DNA from: an uncultured Lachnospiraceae bacterium
GTDB lineage: Bacteria > Bacillota > Clostridia > Lachnospirales > Lachnospiraceae
Length of the DNA stretch: 64,000 nt
NCBI GenBank assembly: GCA_900548905.1
Contig: URMK01000027.1
Location: forward strand, 19,777-83,776
Direction of reading: 5' to 3'
Shown here piece after piece: positions 8,222 to 17,767 of this stretch (its first letter is position 1; each line of letters starts with the position of its first letter). Below the pieces are notes generated by a model. It was not told where the DNA came from. It saw nothing but the letters and a program-made list of their open reading frames with translations, and ran no database searches. A program made the translations under genes and the position numbers.

Positions 8222-10615
8222 ATGAAATATTATCCTGGATGTGATATCAAAGAGTTTGTAAAGAGTATGACACTGCAGCAAAAAGTTGACCTGCAGGCCA
8301 CTTTAACAGCAATTACAAGTAAGGCTATACCGGAAGTAGGGATACCTTCCATGTGTATAGCGGATGGAGTTACAGGAATTAATTTTCTGCAGGTATATTT
8401 GGATCGCCTTCATACATTGATGGAAAATGCTCCCAAAAGCGGCATCCTGCAGCCTGGTTCGGAAGAAGAACGGGATCATATGTCGGAAGAAATTCTTCGT
8501 GATGTAGATAAGGTTTATGAGACGGGTAAAGAAGGAACGTTAAAATATGAAATTGCCAGGGAAATTGTCAAATTAAAGCCGAATAATACGGAACCTACCT
8601 GCTTCCCATCCGGGGTGGTCCTTGGTTCAACATGGAATCCTGAACAGGTATATAAATGTGGGAAATATGTGGGGAGGGAAATGGCAGCTTATGGCGTTGA
8701 TGTTGTTCTTGGCCCCAATGTAGATATTCAAAGAGATCCTTTGTGCGGCAGAGGCTATGAATGCTACGGGGAGGATCCATATCTTGTGGGACAGACAGCA
8801 GCTGCATTTATTAAAGGGCTGCAGTCCGAAGGAGTGGCGGGGTGTGCAAAGCATTTCGCTGCTAATAATCAGGAGACTAACCGTTCAGGAATTGACGTCA
8901 GGGTTTCAGAACGGGCACTCCGGGAAATTTATCTGAAAGGGTTTGAATATGCCGTAAAGGAAGCGGGAGTGAAAAGCATTATGATGGCCTATAATAAAAT
9001 AAATGGAGAACATTGTGCAGAAAGCTCTCATTTTATGAAAGATATTATTCGGGAAGAATGGGGATTTGAAGGATGTATTGTCTCAGACTGGGGAGCTGCC
9101 AAAAATGAACCTGCCTCCATAAATGCAGGCCTTGATATGGTGCTTCCTGAACGTAATTGCGATATAAAGGAAGCAATAGCCGGCGGAGAACTGGATGAAG
9201 CGGAACTTGACCGTGGAGTGGTCCGGATTATCCAGATGTATGAAAAACTAAATGGAATGACCGGCAGGTCGGATCCTGATAAATATGATGATACGGAGGC
9301 GGTCAGAAACGTTTATGACTGCATTGTTGATGGAGCTGTTTTATTAAAGAATGATAATACACTGCCTCTGTCCTCTGACACAAAAACTGTTTTCTGGGGG
9401 AAAAGATCGAAAGGGATGATTGACTGCGGGGGCGGAAGTACACAGGTATTTACGAAAAAAACAAGCAGTATCCTGAAACGCGCAGAAATAATCGCAGGAA
9501 TAAATAACTGCAGCTTCGAATGTATGGATGATAAAACACAGGCACTTGTATACACAGCTGCATATCCGGGGCATGAAGATGCCGATAATGTTTCACTTCG
9601 TTTGGAATACGAAGATCAGGTTAAAATTACAGAAGTATTAAAGGATGCCAGGGAAAAGGGAATCAAGACAATAGTAGTGCTCAATACAGCCGGGCCGGTA
9701 GATATGCGTGATTGGATTGCATATGCCGATGCTGTACTTTGTGTTTATCTTCCCGGATGTGAAGGAGGGAATGCTGCCGCAGACATCATCTATGGTTTGG
9801 CTTCACCGGGAGGCCGGCTTACACAGACCTTTCCGGTAAAGTACGAAGATGTTCCGTCCAGCCTGAATTTTCCCGGATATAATGGTATTGTAAATTATGG
9901 AGAGGGTATTTTTGTGGGATACAGGTATTACGATAAGAAAGGGATAGAACCTGCTTTTCCCTTTGGCTATGGTTTAACCTATACTACCTTTGAAATAAAT
10001 GCGGAACCTGCAGAATATACAGTGGATACAGATATTGATTTTAAACTGGAGATTGCCGTTTCTGTCAGAAATACGGGAAAACGGGCCGGAGCAGAAGTAG
10101 TACAGCTTTATGTAGGGCAGGATAACCCTTATATGCTGAAACCACAGCGGGAACTGAAAGGGTATTCTAAGGTATGGCTTGAACCGGGTGAACAGAAGAA
10201 GGTTACTCTTATGCTTGATAAAGGATCTTTTTCCCATTACGATGAGAAAAAGGGCGGCTGGTGCATTGAAACAGGGAAATATACGTTGTTTATTGGAAAA
10301 TCCAGCCGTGACATAAATATAAAAATCCCTGTTATGGTGAAAGGAATAAATCCGTACGGAATAAATGAACATACCAGTATTTATAAAGTTGCGGAAAATA
10401 AATATCTGGCAGAGTGTATGTGCGGAGCAATACCTGATTTTAAGGAACGGCTTCCAGAAATTTTGAGAACATATGGTGACATGCCGTTGGTGGAAGTATA
10501 TAACAATCTTATGCCGGAATACTATATTAATTCTATTGAGGGTTCAATTATGTTTCGGGAGGCATGCAGGAAAATGAATACTGCTTCAGATCCAAGTTAC
10601 ATATTAAGGCAATAA
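8222..10615 (+). CDS. Glycoside hydrolase family 3 (beta-xylosidase/beta-glucosidase type)
   Basis: This 797-aa enzyme has the usual GH3 order: TIM barrel, alpha/beta sandwich domain, fibronectin-III-like C-terminal domain. The catalytic nucleophile is Asp289 in V-S-D-W-G, and K-H-F-A-A-N-N-Q-E (210-218) is the substrate-binding motif. It would release terminal beta-linked xylose or glucose from imported oligosaccharides. There is no signal peptide, so it is cytosolic. The segment around residues 56-120, between the A-D-G-V-T-G motif and the conserved barrel core, is longer than I expect for the family and highly charged. A second GH3 (47013-49430) differs in its nucleophile context (S-D-Y), so the two probably have different substrates. 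Confidence 0.88.
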   Translation: MKYYPGCDIKEFVKSMTLQQKVDLQATLTAITSKAIPEVGIPSMCIADGVTGINFLQVYLDRLHTLMENAPKSGILQPGSEEERDHMSEEILRDVDKVYETGKEGTLKYEIAREIVKLKPNNTEPTCFPSGVVLGSTWNPEQVYKCGKYVGREMAAYGVDVVLGPNVDIQRDPLCGRGYECYGEDPYLVGQTAAAFIKGLQSEGVAGCAKHFAANNQETNRSGIDVRVSERALREIYLKGFEYAVKEAGVKSIMMAYNKINGEHCAESSHFMKDIIREEWGFEGCIVSDWGAAKNEPASINAGLDMVLPERNCDIKEAIAGGELDEAELDRGVVRIIQMYEKLNGMTGRSDPDKYDDTEAVRNVYDCIVDGAVLLKNDNTLPLSSDTKTVFWGKRSKGMIDCGGGSTQVFTKKTSSILKRAEIIAGINNCSFECMDDKTQALVYTAAYPGHEDADNVSLRLEYEDQVKITEVLKDAREKGIKTIVVLNTAGPVDMRDWIAYADAVLCVYLPGCEGGNAAADIIYGLASPGGRLTQTFPVKYEDVPSSLNFPGYNGIVNYGEGIFVGYRYYDKKGIEPAFPFGYGLTYTTFEINAEPAEYTVDTDIDFKLEIAVSVRNTGKRAGAEVVQLYVGQDNPYMLKPQRELKGYSKVWLEPGEQKKVTLMLDKGSFSHYDEKKGGWCIETGKYTLFIGKSSRDINIKIPVMVKGINPYGINEHTSIYKVAENKYLAECMCGAIPDFKERLPEILRTYGDMPLVEVYNNLMPEYYINSIEGSIMFREACRKMNTASDPSYILRQ

Positions 10616-10641
10616 ATAATGCGGAAAGGAAGTGGTAAGAA

Positions 10642-13104
10642 ATGGGGAAAATTAATATTTTTACTCAAAATAAGCGATTTCCCGTTGCTCTCAATTTATA
10701 TGGACTGTTTTTTGAAGATATTAACAGGGCGGCAGATGGCGGATTATATCCAGAGGTGCTGCGTAACCGTTCTTTTGAAGATTCTCTTGTTCCTAAAGAA
10801 TGCAGCAGTGACAAAGAGGGCTATTCCATTATTACACCATCCGGCTGGAAAGATGAATTTAATCATGGAGAAGGGTTATCCAGATGGATTCGGGACAATT
10901 CGATTCCGTACACGCCAATTCCTGCCTGGTATGGTAGGAAAGCCGAAATAGAACTGGATACCGACGATACATTAAACAAGAACCGTTCAGCCGCTCTTTC
11001 CGTAAAGTTTGATAAGGGAGGCAGAATTTATAATATCGGTTATAGTGGAATTCCGCAAAGGGCGAATCGGATTTACTGCTTTTATATGTTTGCTAAAGTG
11101 AATCGTCCACAAAGGCTTGTAGTTTCCCTGGAGGATGACAAAAAAATTTTGGCGCATACGGATTTTATATTGAATAAAGAAGGATATATCCGTTATGACG
11201 GGTTTCTTACTGCATCAGAGGATAGCGTGGATGCCCGGCTTGTAATTACATGCCCGGAAGGAGGCTGCATCAAATTTGGGTTTATTTCGTTGATGCCGCG
11301 GGATACCTTTCTCGGCCATGGATTAAGAATAGATCTGGTAGAAAAACTGCGTGACCTGAACCCCGGTTTTCTGCGTTTCCCCGGAGGTTGTGTTGTAGAG
11401 GGGATAACATCTTCTACCGCGATGCGTTTCAGAAATATGGTTGGTCCGGTATGGGAGAGGCCCAGCCATCTGCTTATGTGGCATTACCATACATATAATG
11501 GCCTTGGATTTCATGAATTTCTTCAGCTTTGCGAGGATCTGAATATGGAACCTTTATATGTTTTGAACTGCGGTATGACCTGTCAGGCCAGATGCCCAGT
11601 GCTTATGGAAGGCGACGCGCTGGAGGAAATGATACAGGATGCATTGGATGCACTTGAATATGCGACGGGCCCGGAGAATAGTAAATGGGGGATGCTGCGT
11701 TCCCAAATGGGACATCCTGCCCCGTTTAAAATAAATTATGTAGAAATAGGAAATGAGAATTCTGGTACTGATTATGAAAGCCGTTATTTAGAGTGTTACC
11801 GCCGCATAAAACAAAAATATCCGCATATCGCATGTATTGCCAATGCTCATGTAGAGGATTCCGGGCTGCCGGCAGATATGGTTGATGAACATTTTTACAA
11901 TACGGCAGAATATTTTGCGGAAAATATCCATTATTATGATTCTTATGACAGGGGCAAACCTGATATATTCCTGGGAGAACTGGCGGTGGTACGGGGATAT
12001 GCGGGCCAATTGTACGGTGCGCTGGGAGAGGCTGCTTTTCTTATAGGGGCTGAGCGGAACCAGGATATTGTACATATGGCGTCTTATGCTCCACTTTTTG
12101 AAAATGTTGACTATTTTACATGGTTTCCTAATCTTATCCGTTTTAATAATATGGAAAGCTATGCAATCCCGAGTTATTATGCGTGGAAAATGTTTGGCAT
12201 GTACAGAGGCGATTATGTGGTAGAGTCCAGAGAAGAAAGCGACATTTTATACAGGCCTGTCAAAGGAATGGCTTCCCTTTTGGGCCAGGCGGATATCTGT
12301 TTTAAAAATGCCACATGGAATGGAAATCCGGCGGAGATTACCCATGAGCTGATGGGAAGAGTTAAAAGAGAGGGGAAAATCTGTCGGATAACTGCCCCGG
12401 ATGAAGAGCAGCAGAAGGAGGCAGAAAAATTATATCAGGTGGATCCGGATAGGATCTTCGTGATTTTAGGGCAGGAAGATGAGCAGCAAGGCTGTTTTGA
12501 AATTGAAATCTTAGCGGAAGAGGGAAAAGCAGTTGAAATCGGGCTCTTTAGTTCACGCATGCCCAAAGAGGTTTATGTAAGTGATGAGACGGATCCTCCG
12601 AATGAATGGAATGCCGGGAATGTAAGGCCATTCCTTTGGAAAATTGAAAACGGAAGAAGTACCATTACGGAATTTTCTTATCCGAACGGACGGAAACTTG
12701 CAGAGGATGCGGATGTGGAATTGTCAGCTGGGAAATATAATCATTTTAAGTACGAAACAGATGGAAAAAGAATAGGGCTGTATCTTAATGGCAGACTGAT
12801 TCAGGAGGCATATGTGCCAAGTTTCCAATCATTCGTTTCTGTTGTGAGTGATACGGAGACAAAGATTCTGATAAAGGCAGTGAATTTATCAGAAAAGGAA
12901 GAACCGATTGAAATAGTATTGGATTGTGATGTGAAACAGGAATACTTTGCAGCAGTCTTAACGGGTGAAAAACAGGCTGTCAACTCTTTTGAAAATCCAC
13001 AGAATATATGTGACAGAGAAGTCTGCCGCCAGGGAGCGTCAAAAAAATTTACTTATTATGCGCCGCCATTGTCTGCTAATGTAATAAGGTTAATAAAGAA
13101 ATAA
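10642..13104 (+). CDS. GH51 alpha-L-arabinofuranosidase, long form
   Basis: This 820-aa protein carries the GH51 catalytic barrel with acid/base Glu372 in E-I-G-N-E-N-S-G and nucleophile Glu446 in F-L-G-E-L-A. A carbohydrate-binding-like beta-sandwich insert occupies about residues 60-215, and a large C-terminal beta region about 560-820. This is the long GH51 architecture, which removes arabinofuranosyl side chains from arabinoxylan or arabinan fragments. No secretion signal is visible, which is unusual for the long form and argues for action inside the cell. The neighbours GH3 and GH43 fit joint trimming of arabinoxylo-oligosaccharides. A second, shorter GH51 lies at 36474-37970. Confidence 0.88.
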   Translation: MGKINIFTQNKRFPVALNLYGLFFEDINRAADGGLYPEVLRNRSFEDSLVPKECSSDKEGYSIITPSGWKDEFNHGEGLSRWIRDNSIPYTPIPAWYGRKAEIELDTDDTLNKNRSAALSVKFDKGGRIYNIGYSGIPQRANRIYCFYMFAKVNRPQRLVVSLEDDKKILAHTDFILNKEGYIRYDGFLTASEDSVDARLVITCPEGGCIKFGFISLMPRDTFLGHGLRIDLVEKLRDLNPGFLRFPGGCVVEGITSSTAMRFRNMVGPVWERPSHLLMWHYHTYNGLGFHEFLQLCEDLNMEPLYVLNCGMTCQARCPVLMEGDALEEMIQDALDALEYATGPENSKWGMLRSQMGHPAPFKINYVEIGNENSGTDYESRYLECYRRIKQKYPHIACIANAHVEDSGLPADMVDEHFYNTAEYFAENIHYYDSYDRGKPDIFLGELAVVRGYAGQLYGALGEAAFLIGAERNQDIVHMASYAPLFENVDYFTWFPNLIRFNNMESYAIPSYYAWKMFGMYRGDYVVESREESDILYRPVKGMASLLGQADICFKNATWNGNPAEITHELMGRVKREGKICRITAPDEEQQKEAEKLYQVDPDRIFVILGQEDEQQGCFEIEILAEEGKAVEIGLFSSRMPKEVYVSDETDPPNEWNAGNVRPFLWKIENGRSTITEFSYPNGRKLAEDADVELSAGKYNHFKYETDGKRIGLYLNGRLIQEAYVPSFQSFVSVVSDTETKILIKAVNLSEKEEPIEIVLDCDVKQEYFAAVLTGEKQAVNSFENPQNICDREVCRQGASKKFTYYAPPLSANVIRLIKK

Positions 13105-13157
13105 AAAAAGAGGATACGTTTATAGGACACAAGAATTGTATATGGAGGTAAAAAATA

Positions 13158-14750
13158 ATGATATTATCAGAGGTAAAAGAAATAAAGGAAAAGAAAAATC
13201 CTGTAATTTATTCAGATTTTCCGGATCCTGATATTATCCGGGTCGGTGAGATCTATTATATGGCAAGTACGACTATGCACTATATGCCGGGGTGCGATAT
13301 ACTGCGTTCCTATGATTTATTGAACTGGGAATTTGTTTGCCATGCATATGATACCTTGGACGATACACCCGGGCATAATCTGGAAGGAACAAATCATATT
13401 TACGGGCAGGGAATGTGGGCACCTTCATTCCGGTATCACGAAGGTACGTATTATATATGTTTTACTGCAAATGATACGCATAAGACGTATCTGCTTACCG
13501 CTAAGAATCCGGCAGGACCCTGGAAAAAGAGTACTATAGATGGATTTTATTATGACAGTTCTTTGTTTTTTGATGAGGATGGGCGGGTTTATATTGTCCA
13601 TGGCCAAAAAGAACTTTTTTTGACAGAGTTGGAAAAAGATTTACGGGGGCCGCGTGAGGAAGGGCTGCATAGAAAAGTAGCTTGTGATGTGGAAGCAATT
13701 CATCTCGGTTTTGAAGGTTCTCATTTATACAAAAAAGATGGTAAATATTACTTATTTACCTGCCATATACTTGCCAGCGGAAGCGAAAGGAAATCGGAGG
13801 TCTGTTTTGTTTCAGATTCGTTGATGGGTGAGTTCAAGGGAAAATGTATTATTGATGATGATATGGGATTCCATAATCTTGGCGTAGCCCAGGGCGGCGT
13901 GGTGGATACTCCGGAAGGAAACTGGTATGCCTTTATGTTCCACGACAGAGGTGCATTGGGAAGAGCTCCTATGATAATGCCAATGCATTTTGATAAGGAT
14001 GGTTTCCCTGTAGTTGGAGAAGAGGGCAAAGTACCTCTTTGGGTATCATCGTATGGTACAACCTCCGATTATAATTACGAGCCTTTGAATGGTGATGATG
14101 ATTTTAGATATCACCCGGATGCGGAGGGAAAGATACATCTGAAGCCGTTTTGGCAGTTTAATCATAATCCTGTTGATGAACTTTGGAGTGTCACGGAAAG
14201 ACCTGGGGCATTCAGACTGTATTCCGGCAAAATTTGTTCAAGCATTGTATATGCTTACAACACACTTACCCAAAGAAGCTTCGGGCCTGAGAGCGCCGCA
14301 TGGGTAACGGTGGACGGTTCGGAGTTAAAAGATGGGGATTATGCGGGAATAAGCGCCTTTATCGGATGTTATGGCGCAATTGCATTGACGAGGGAAGAAA
14401 ATCAGTATTATCTTGTAATGTTTGGAAAACCAGCACAAAATGAGACGGTTTTTGGAGATTCTGATTTTCTGAATCCGGCGGAGGAGTATGCCCGTATAGC
14501 TGTGGATTCTTCCTGTGTCCAGCTAAAGGTACATACGGATTTTACAGATAAAAAAGATGAGGCCGAGTTTTTTTATAAAGAAAATAATGAGTGGAAACCA
14601 TTAGGAATACGGCAGAAACAGTATTTTAAAATGGATCATTTTACCGGATGCAGGTTTGGTTTATTCTTATTCTCTAAAAAGCAATTAGGTGGGTGTGCTG
14701 ATTTTATGGAATTCAGGTACTGGAAAAAGGATTGGGACATAGAAAAGTAA
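13158..14750 (+). CDS. Glycoside hydrolase family 43 (beta-xylosidase / arabinofuranosidase type)
   Basis: This 530-aa protein has a five-bladed beta-propeller with the three GH43 acids in place: Asp23 in F-P-D-P-D, Asp133 in Y-Y-D-S-S, and Glu186 in F-E-G-S-H. A C-terminal beta-sandwich (about residues 335-530) is typical of xylosidase-type members and shapes the active site. It would cleave terminal xylose or arabinose from short oligosaccharides in the cytosol; no signal peptide is seen. GGAGG lies close upstream of the ATG. It is the last gene of block A and is followed by a terminator-like hairpin at 14785-14825. A close relative lies at 49457-50977. Confidence 0.87.
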   Translation: MILSEVKEIKEKKNPVIYSDFPDPDIIRVGEIYYMASTTMHYMPGCDILRSYDLLNWEFVCHAYDTLDDTPGHNLEGTNHIYGQGMWAPSFRYHEGTYYICFTANDTHKTYLLTAKNPAGPWKKSTIDGFYYDSSLFFDEDGRVYIVHGQKELFLTELEKDLRGPREEGLHRKVACDVEAIHLGFEGSHLYKKDGKYYLFTCHILASGSERKSEVCFVSDSLMGEFKGKCIIDDDMGFHNLGVAQGGVVDTPEGNWYAFMFHDRGALGRAPMIMPMHFDKDGFPVVGEEGKVPLWVSSYGTTSDYNYEPLNGDDDFRYHPDAEGKIHLKPFWQFNHNPVDELWSVTERPGAFRLYSGKICSSIVYAYNTLTQRSFGPESAAWVTVDGSELKDGDYAGISAFIGCYGAIALTREENQYYLVMFGKPAQNETVFGDSDFLNPAEEYARIAVDSSCVQLKVHTDFTDKKDEAEFFYKENNEWKPLGIRQKQYFKMDHFTGCRFGLFLFSKKQLGGCADFMEFRYWKKDWDIEK

Positions 14751-14784
14751 TTATCAGGTAAAATAAATAATATGCAAAAAAAGG

Positions 14785-14825
14785 GCGTGATGTACTTTAC
14801 TGAATAAGTACATCCGCTTTTTTTT
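14785..14825 (+). terminator. Rho-independent terminator after block A
   Basis: The arms 14785-14797 and 14806-14817 pair over 12 base pairs with one bulged T. They are preceded by an A-run and followed by a run of eight T. It closes the operon that ends with the GH43 gene. Confidence 0.8.
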
Positions 14826-14834
14826 ATAAGCGTA

Positions 14835-14862
14835 TTGACTTTTTTAAAAAATTACATATAAT
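14835..14862 (+). promoter_or_regulatory. Promoter upstream of glycerate kinase
   Basis: TTGACT (14835-14840) and TATAAT (14857-14862) are separated by 16 bases. The LacI-like operator at 14879 begins 16 bases after the -10 box, a classic repression position. Confidence 0.7.
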
Positions 14863-14878
14863 CAAAGACAAGGTAGAT

Positions 14879-14911
14879 AAAACGATTAACTAATTGAAAA
14901 AACGTTAATTG
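14879..14911 (+). promoter_or_regulatory. Putative LacI-family operator before glycerate kinase
   Basis: AAAACGATTAACTAAT at 14879-14894 shares its core with sites at 17485 and 17742. CGATTAAC (14883-14890) and GTTAATTG (14904-14911) form an imperfect inverted pair. Its place just downstream of the promoter fits repression by the LacI protein encoded at 16335. Assignment to that repressor is inference. Confidence 0.55.
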
Positions 14912-14952
14912 TATCTTGGGATACGTAAAACTAAAAGTAAAAAGGGGAAAAT

Positions 14953-16185
14953 ATGCAACAGTATCTTCGTGCGGATTCAGAACGAATAATAAAAGCGGCA
15001 ATATCATCGGTACTTCCGGATGATGCTGTACGGCGGGCATTAAAAAACGAAATATTTCCGGGAAATATATATCTGGTTTCGGTGGGGAAGGCTGCATGGC
15101 AGATGGCAAAAACAGCTGCGGAAATTTTAAGCCAACCGATTAATCAAGGAATAGTAATTACAAAGTATGATCATATAAAGAGTCCAATTGTAAATATTAA
15201 TTGTTTTGAGGCAGGACATCCGGTTCCGGATGAAAATTCAGTTATTGCCACACAGGCAGTACTGGACATGACGGCTAGTCTGAAAGAAAACGACACAGTT
15301 CTTTTTTTGCTTTCCGGGGGAGGCAGTGCATTATTTGAGAAGCCGTTGGTTTCAATGGATGAAATGCAGGATATTACAAGACAGCTTTTGGCTTGTGGCG
15401 CTGATATTGTTGAAGTAAATACTATCCGTAAACGGCTGTCGTTTGTAAAAGGTGGACGGTTTGCACAATGGTGTGCGCCTGCCAGGGTACATTCTATCAT
15501 TCTGTCTGATGTTCTTGGGGATCCTCTTGACATGATCGCTTCAGGCCCTGCAGCAGCGGATCCATTTTATTCTGATGAAGCGTTAAACATTATAAACAAG
15601 TATCATTTGAAAATTAGTACGGAAGCAGAAAAGTGGCTTCGAACAGAAACGCCGAAAGAATTGAATAATGTAAAATCTCAGGTAATCGGAAGCGTACGGG
15701 AATTATGTAAAGCAGCAGCGCAGGAATGCGAAAAGCTTGGCTATAAACCGATTTTTTTAACAGATCAACTGAATTGTGAAGCTCGTGAGGCAGGTCGTTT
15801 TCTGGCGGGTATACTGAAAGCTTATTACGGAAAAGAAGAACGTACTGTATGGCTTGCCGGAGGAGAAACAATAGTACATCTGAAGGGAAAAGGACTTGGC
15901 GGAAGGAATCAGGAGCTTGTCCTTGCCGCTGCTATGGATATTGACGGGCTGGATAATGCAGCAGTTGTCAGTATTGGTTCAGATGGAACAGACGGCCCTA
16001 CAGATGCGGCGGGAGGATTTGCAGATGGTCATACAGCTTCTATTCTAAGGGATAAAGGGATTGATATTTATCGTTATCTGGAGGAGAATGATTCTTATCA
16101 TGCCCTGGAAGCAGCAAATGGACTGTTTGTGACAGGCCCGACGGGGACAAATGTGAATGATTTAACATTGGCTTTGCTGAATTAG
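14953..16185 (+). CDS. Glycerate 2-kinase (MOFRL family)
   Basis: This 410-aa protein shows the glycerate-2-kinase/MOFRL landmarks: G-G-G-S-A-L-F, D-V-L-G-D-P-L-D-M-I-A-S-G-P, G-L-G-G-R-N-Q-E-L-V-L-A and S-D-G-T-D-G-P-T-D-A-A-G-G in the C-terminal domain. It phosphorylates D-glycerate with ATP to 2-phosphoglycerate, an entry to lower glycolysis. It stands alone between a terminator and the LacI gene, with its own promoter and operator-like motif. The same motif lies before the block C operon, which encodes hydroxypyruvate- and tartronate-semialdehyde-type enzymes that would make glycerate. The pathway link is therefore supported by both chemistry and shared sites. Confidence 0.92.
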   Translation: MQQYLRADSERIIKAAISSVLPDDAVRRALKNEIFPGNIYLVSVGKAAWQMAKTAAEILSQPINQGIVITKYDHIKSPIVNINCFEAGHPVPDENSVIATQAVLDMTASLKENDTVLFLLSGGGSALFEKPLVSMDEMQDITRQLLACGADIVEVNTIRKRLSFVKGGRFAQWCAPARVHSIILSDVLGDPLDMIASGPAAADPFYSDEALNIINKYHLKISTEAEKWLRTETPKELNNVKSQVIGSVRELCKAAAQECEKLGYKPIFLTDQLNCEAREAGRFLAGILKAYYGKEERTVWLAGGETIVHLKGKGLGGRNQELVLAAAMDIDGLDNAAVVSIGSDGTDGPTDAAGGFADGHTASILRDKGIDIYRYLEENDSYHALEAANGLFVTGPTGTNVNDLTLALLN

Positions 16186-16218
16186 GATATTCGTTTGATG
16201 GATGGGAGTGAGATCTGG

Positions 16219-16241
16219 AAGGACGGTTATAAAACGTCCTT
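16219..16241 (+). terminator. Small stem-loop after glycerate kinase
   Basis: AAGGACG (16219-16225) pairs with CGTCCTT (16235-16241). There is no immediate T-run, although TTTTTT follows about ten bases on. It may be a weak terminator or mRNA-end stabiliser. Confidence 0.35.
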
Positions 16242-16247
16242 GTGGTG

Positions 16248-16297
16248 TTGACTTTTTTGGGGGGAACGGGTAAGCTGATAGAAAGTTAATCGATTCA
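16248..16297 (+). promoter_or_regulatory. Possible promoter and autoregulatory operator of the LacI gene
   Basis: TTGACT (16248-16253) with a weak -10 candidate TAAGCT 17 bases later precedes GTTAATCGATTCA (16285-16297). That segment is a near-palindrome around a central CG and resembles the perfect palindrome at 17619-17630. It lies between the possible promoter and the repressor start, which suggests autoregulation. Confidence 0.45.
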
Positions 16298-16334
16298 TGA
16301 GATGGAGAAATCCCAGGAAGAAAGGACCCCTTTT

Positions 16335-17375
16335 ATGACAACAGTAAAGGATATTGCGATAAGGTGCGGTGTATCAACGGCAACAGTTTCCAATGTTCTT
16401 AATAATAAGAAGAATGTGAGTGAAGAAACAAGAGCCAGGGTAATGAAAGTAATAAGGGAGGATGATTTCCGGCCTAACTATATTGCAAGAGGATTGCGCA
16501 CGCAGAGGACAAAGACAATCGAAGTGATTGCAGAAGATATGTCTCTTCTGAGCTCGGCAAAAATTGTTGAGAGTATAACGGTTTATTGTGAAGAAAGAAA
16601 ATATAAAGTATCTCTGCAGACTCTTCGTTTATATGCAAGATTGGGTGGGGAATGGTATACCCAGGAGAAAGTGTATAGAACTGCAGTGGAGTCTATTTTA
16701 CGCTCTGTCAAAGCAGATGGTATCATTTATGTTGCTGGTCATGGGCGGACGATCAGGATGGAAGAGGAGAATCTTGAAATTCCCATGGTTATGGCGTATG
16801 AGTATTCGGATTCCGATAAGATTCCTTCAGTGGTAATTGATGACATTCAGGGAAGCTGTGAAATCACAAAATATCTGATCGGTATGGGTCATACAAAAAT
16901 AGGTTTAATTGGCGGCCAGATGGAGAACCGCCATGTGCAGGAACGTATGAAGGGATATCAGAAAGCGCTTCTTGAAGCAAAAATTTTGTATGATCCGGAG
17001 TTGGTTCGTTGTGGGCCATGGGGAAGAAGTATAGGTTATAATGAAATGAGCTTTCTGCTTGAACGGGGAGTAACGGCTGTCTTCTGCATGAGCGATACAA
17101 TTGCCGGGGGCGTTTATGATTATTGTGTGGAACATGGAATAACAGTCGGGAAAGATATTTCTGTTGCGGGATATAATAATCAGGAAATTTCAGAATTTTT
17201 ATATCCGAAATTGACCAGTGTTGACCGAAATCTAATGGAAATTGGATATCAGGCCGCATGTCTGTTGATTGGTAAGCTGGAAGGCGATAATATCGCTGTT
17301 GAGGGGAAGAAAGAAATAGTAAAATGTCCCTGTTCCCTGGTTGTAAGGGACTCTGTAAAAAATATAAATTCATGA
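16335..17375 (+). CDS. LacI-family transcriptional regulator
   Basis: The protein is 346 aa from the chosen start. The N-terminal helix-turn-helix begins T-V-K-D-I-A and has recognition helix V-S-T-A-T-V-S-N-V-L-N. A periplasmic-binding-protein-like sensor domain follows, with Y-N-N-Q-E-I-S and T-S-V-D-R-N-L near the C-terminus. I chose ATG 16335 over 16302 because AAAGGA precedes it at good spacing, and because 16302 would put 11 residues before the DNA-binding domain. It probably binds the TTAATCGATTAA-like sites found before glycerate kinase, before itself and before the 17768 operon. The effector is unknown but is likely a sugar or sugar acid from this pathway. A strong terminator follows at 17400. 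Confidence 0.92.
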   Translation: MTTVKDIAIRCGVSTATVSNVLNNKKNVSEETRARVMKVIREDDFRPNYIARGLRTQRTKTIEVIAEDMSLLSSAKIVESITVYCEERKYKVSLQTLRLYARLGGEWYTQEKVYRTAVESILRSVKADGIIYVAGHGRTIRMEEENLEIPMVMAYEYSDSDKIPSVVIDDIQGSCEITKYLIGMGHTKIGLIGGQMENRHVQERMKGYQKALLEAKILYDPELVRCGPWGRSIGYNEMSFLLERGVTAVFCMSDTIAGGVYDYCVEHGITVGKDISVAGYNNQEISEFLYPKLTSVDRNLMEIGYQAACLLIGKLEGDNIAVEGKKEIVKCPCSLVVRDSVKNINS

Positions 17376-17399
17376 CAGATTTATTATCGCGAAATAAGG

Positions 17400-17436
17400 C
17401 TGCGTATAGGACGAAGGTCCTGTATGCAGTTTTTTT
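17400..17436 (+). terminator. Rho-independent terminator after the LacI gene
   Basis: A 13-bp stem (17400-17412 with 17417-17429, two G-T pairs) has a GAAG loop and is followed by seven T. Confidence 0.88.
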
Positions 17437-17484
17437 GTGCATAAAATTATTGGATGAAATAATTTTACAGTTTCTATTTGGTGT

Positions 17485-17767
17485 AAAACGATTCATTAAT
17501 ATAAAAGTAAAATTGTAATTATGCACAAAAATAGAGATGTAATTAGTTCAAAACATAAAAAATCAAACTTATTACATATTTGTATTGACAAATATTAGAT
17601 TAAATGTTAGTTTTTTAATTAATCGATTAACATGCCGAAGTAATATAAAATATATACAAGAAAGGATGGTTAATATAAAATACGATAAGATATAATGCAT
17701 AATTAAATGCATGATTAAATAAAAGTATATTCAATTGTAATAAAACGATTAATTAGAGGAGGGGAGT
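17485..17767 (+). promoter_or_regulatory. Control region of the block C operon with three LacI-like operator motifs
   Basis: The 392-base gap 17376-17767 contains a terminator and then an AT-rich control region. Operator-like sites are AAAACGATTCATTAAT (17485-17500), the perfect 12-bp palindrome TTAATCGATTAA (17619-17630) and AAAACGATTAATTA (17742-17755), the last just before the ribosome binding site. TTGACA at 17585-17590 is a good -35 box; only a weak -10 (TAGTTT, 17608) follows at 17 bases. Several sites so spread would allow looping or roadblock repression. No gene is seen here. Confidence 0.6.

Noticed and set aside
16864..17526. 220-codon minus-strand frame opposite the LacI gene
   Set aside because: It lies antisense to a clear LacI-family gene, its product has no recognisable domain, and no ribosome binding site was seen.
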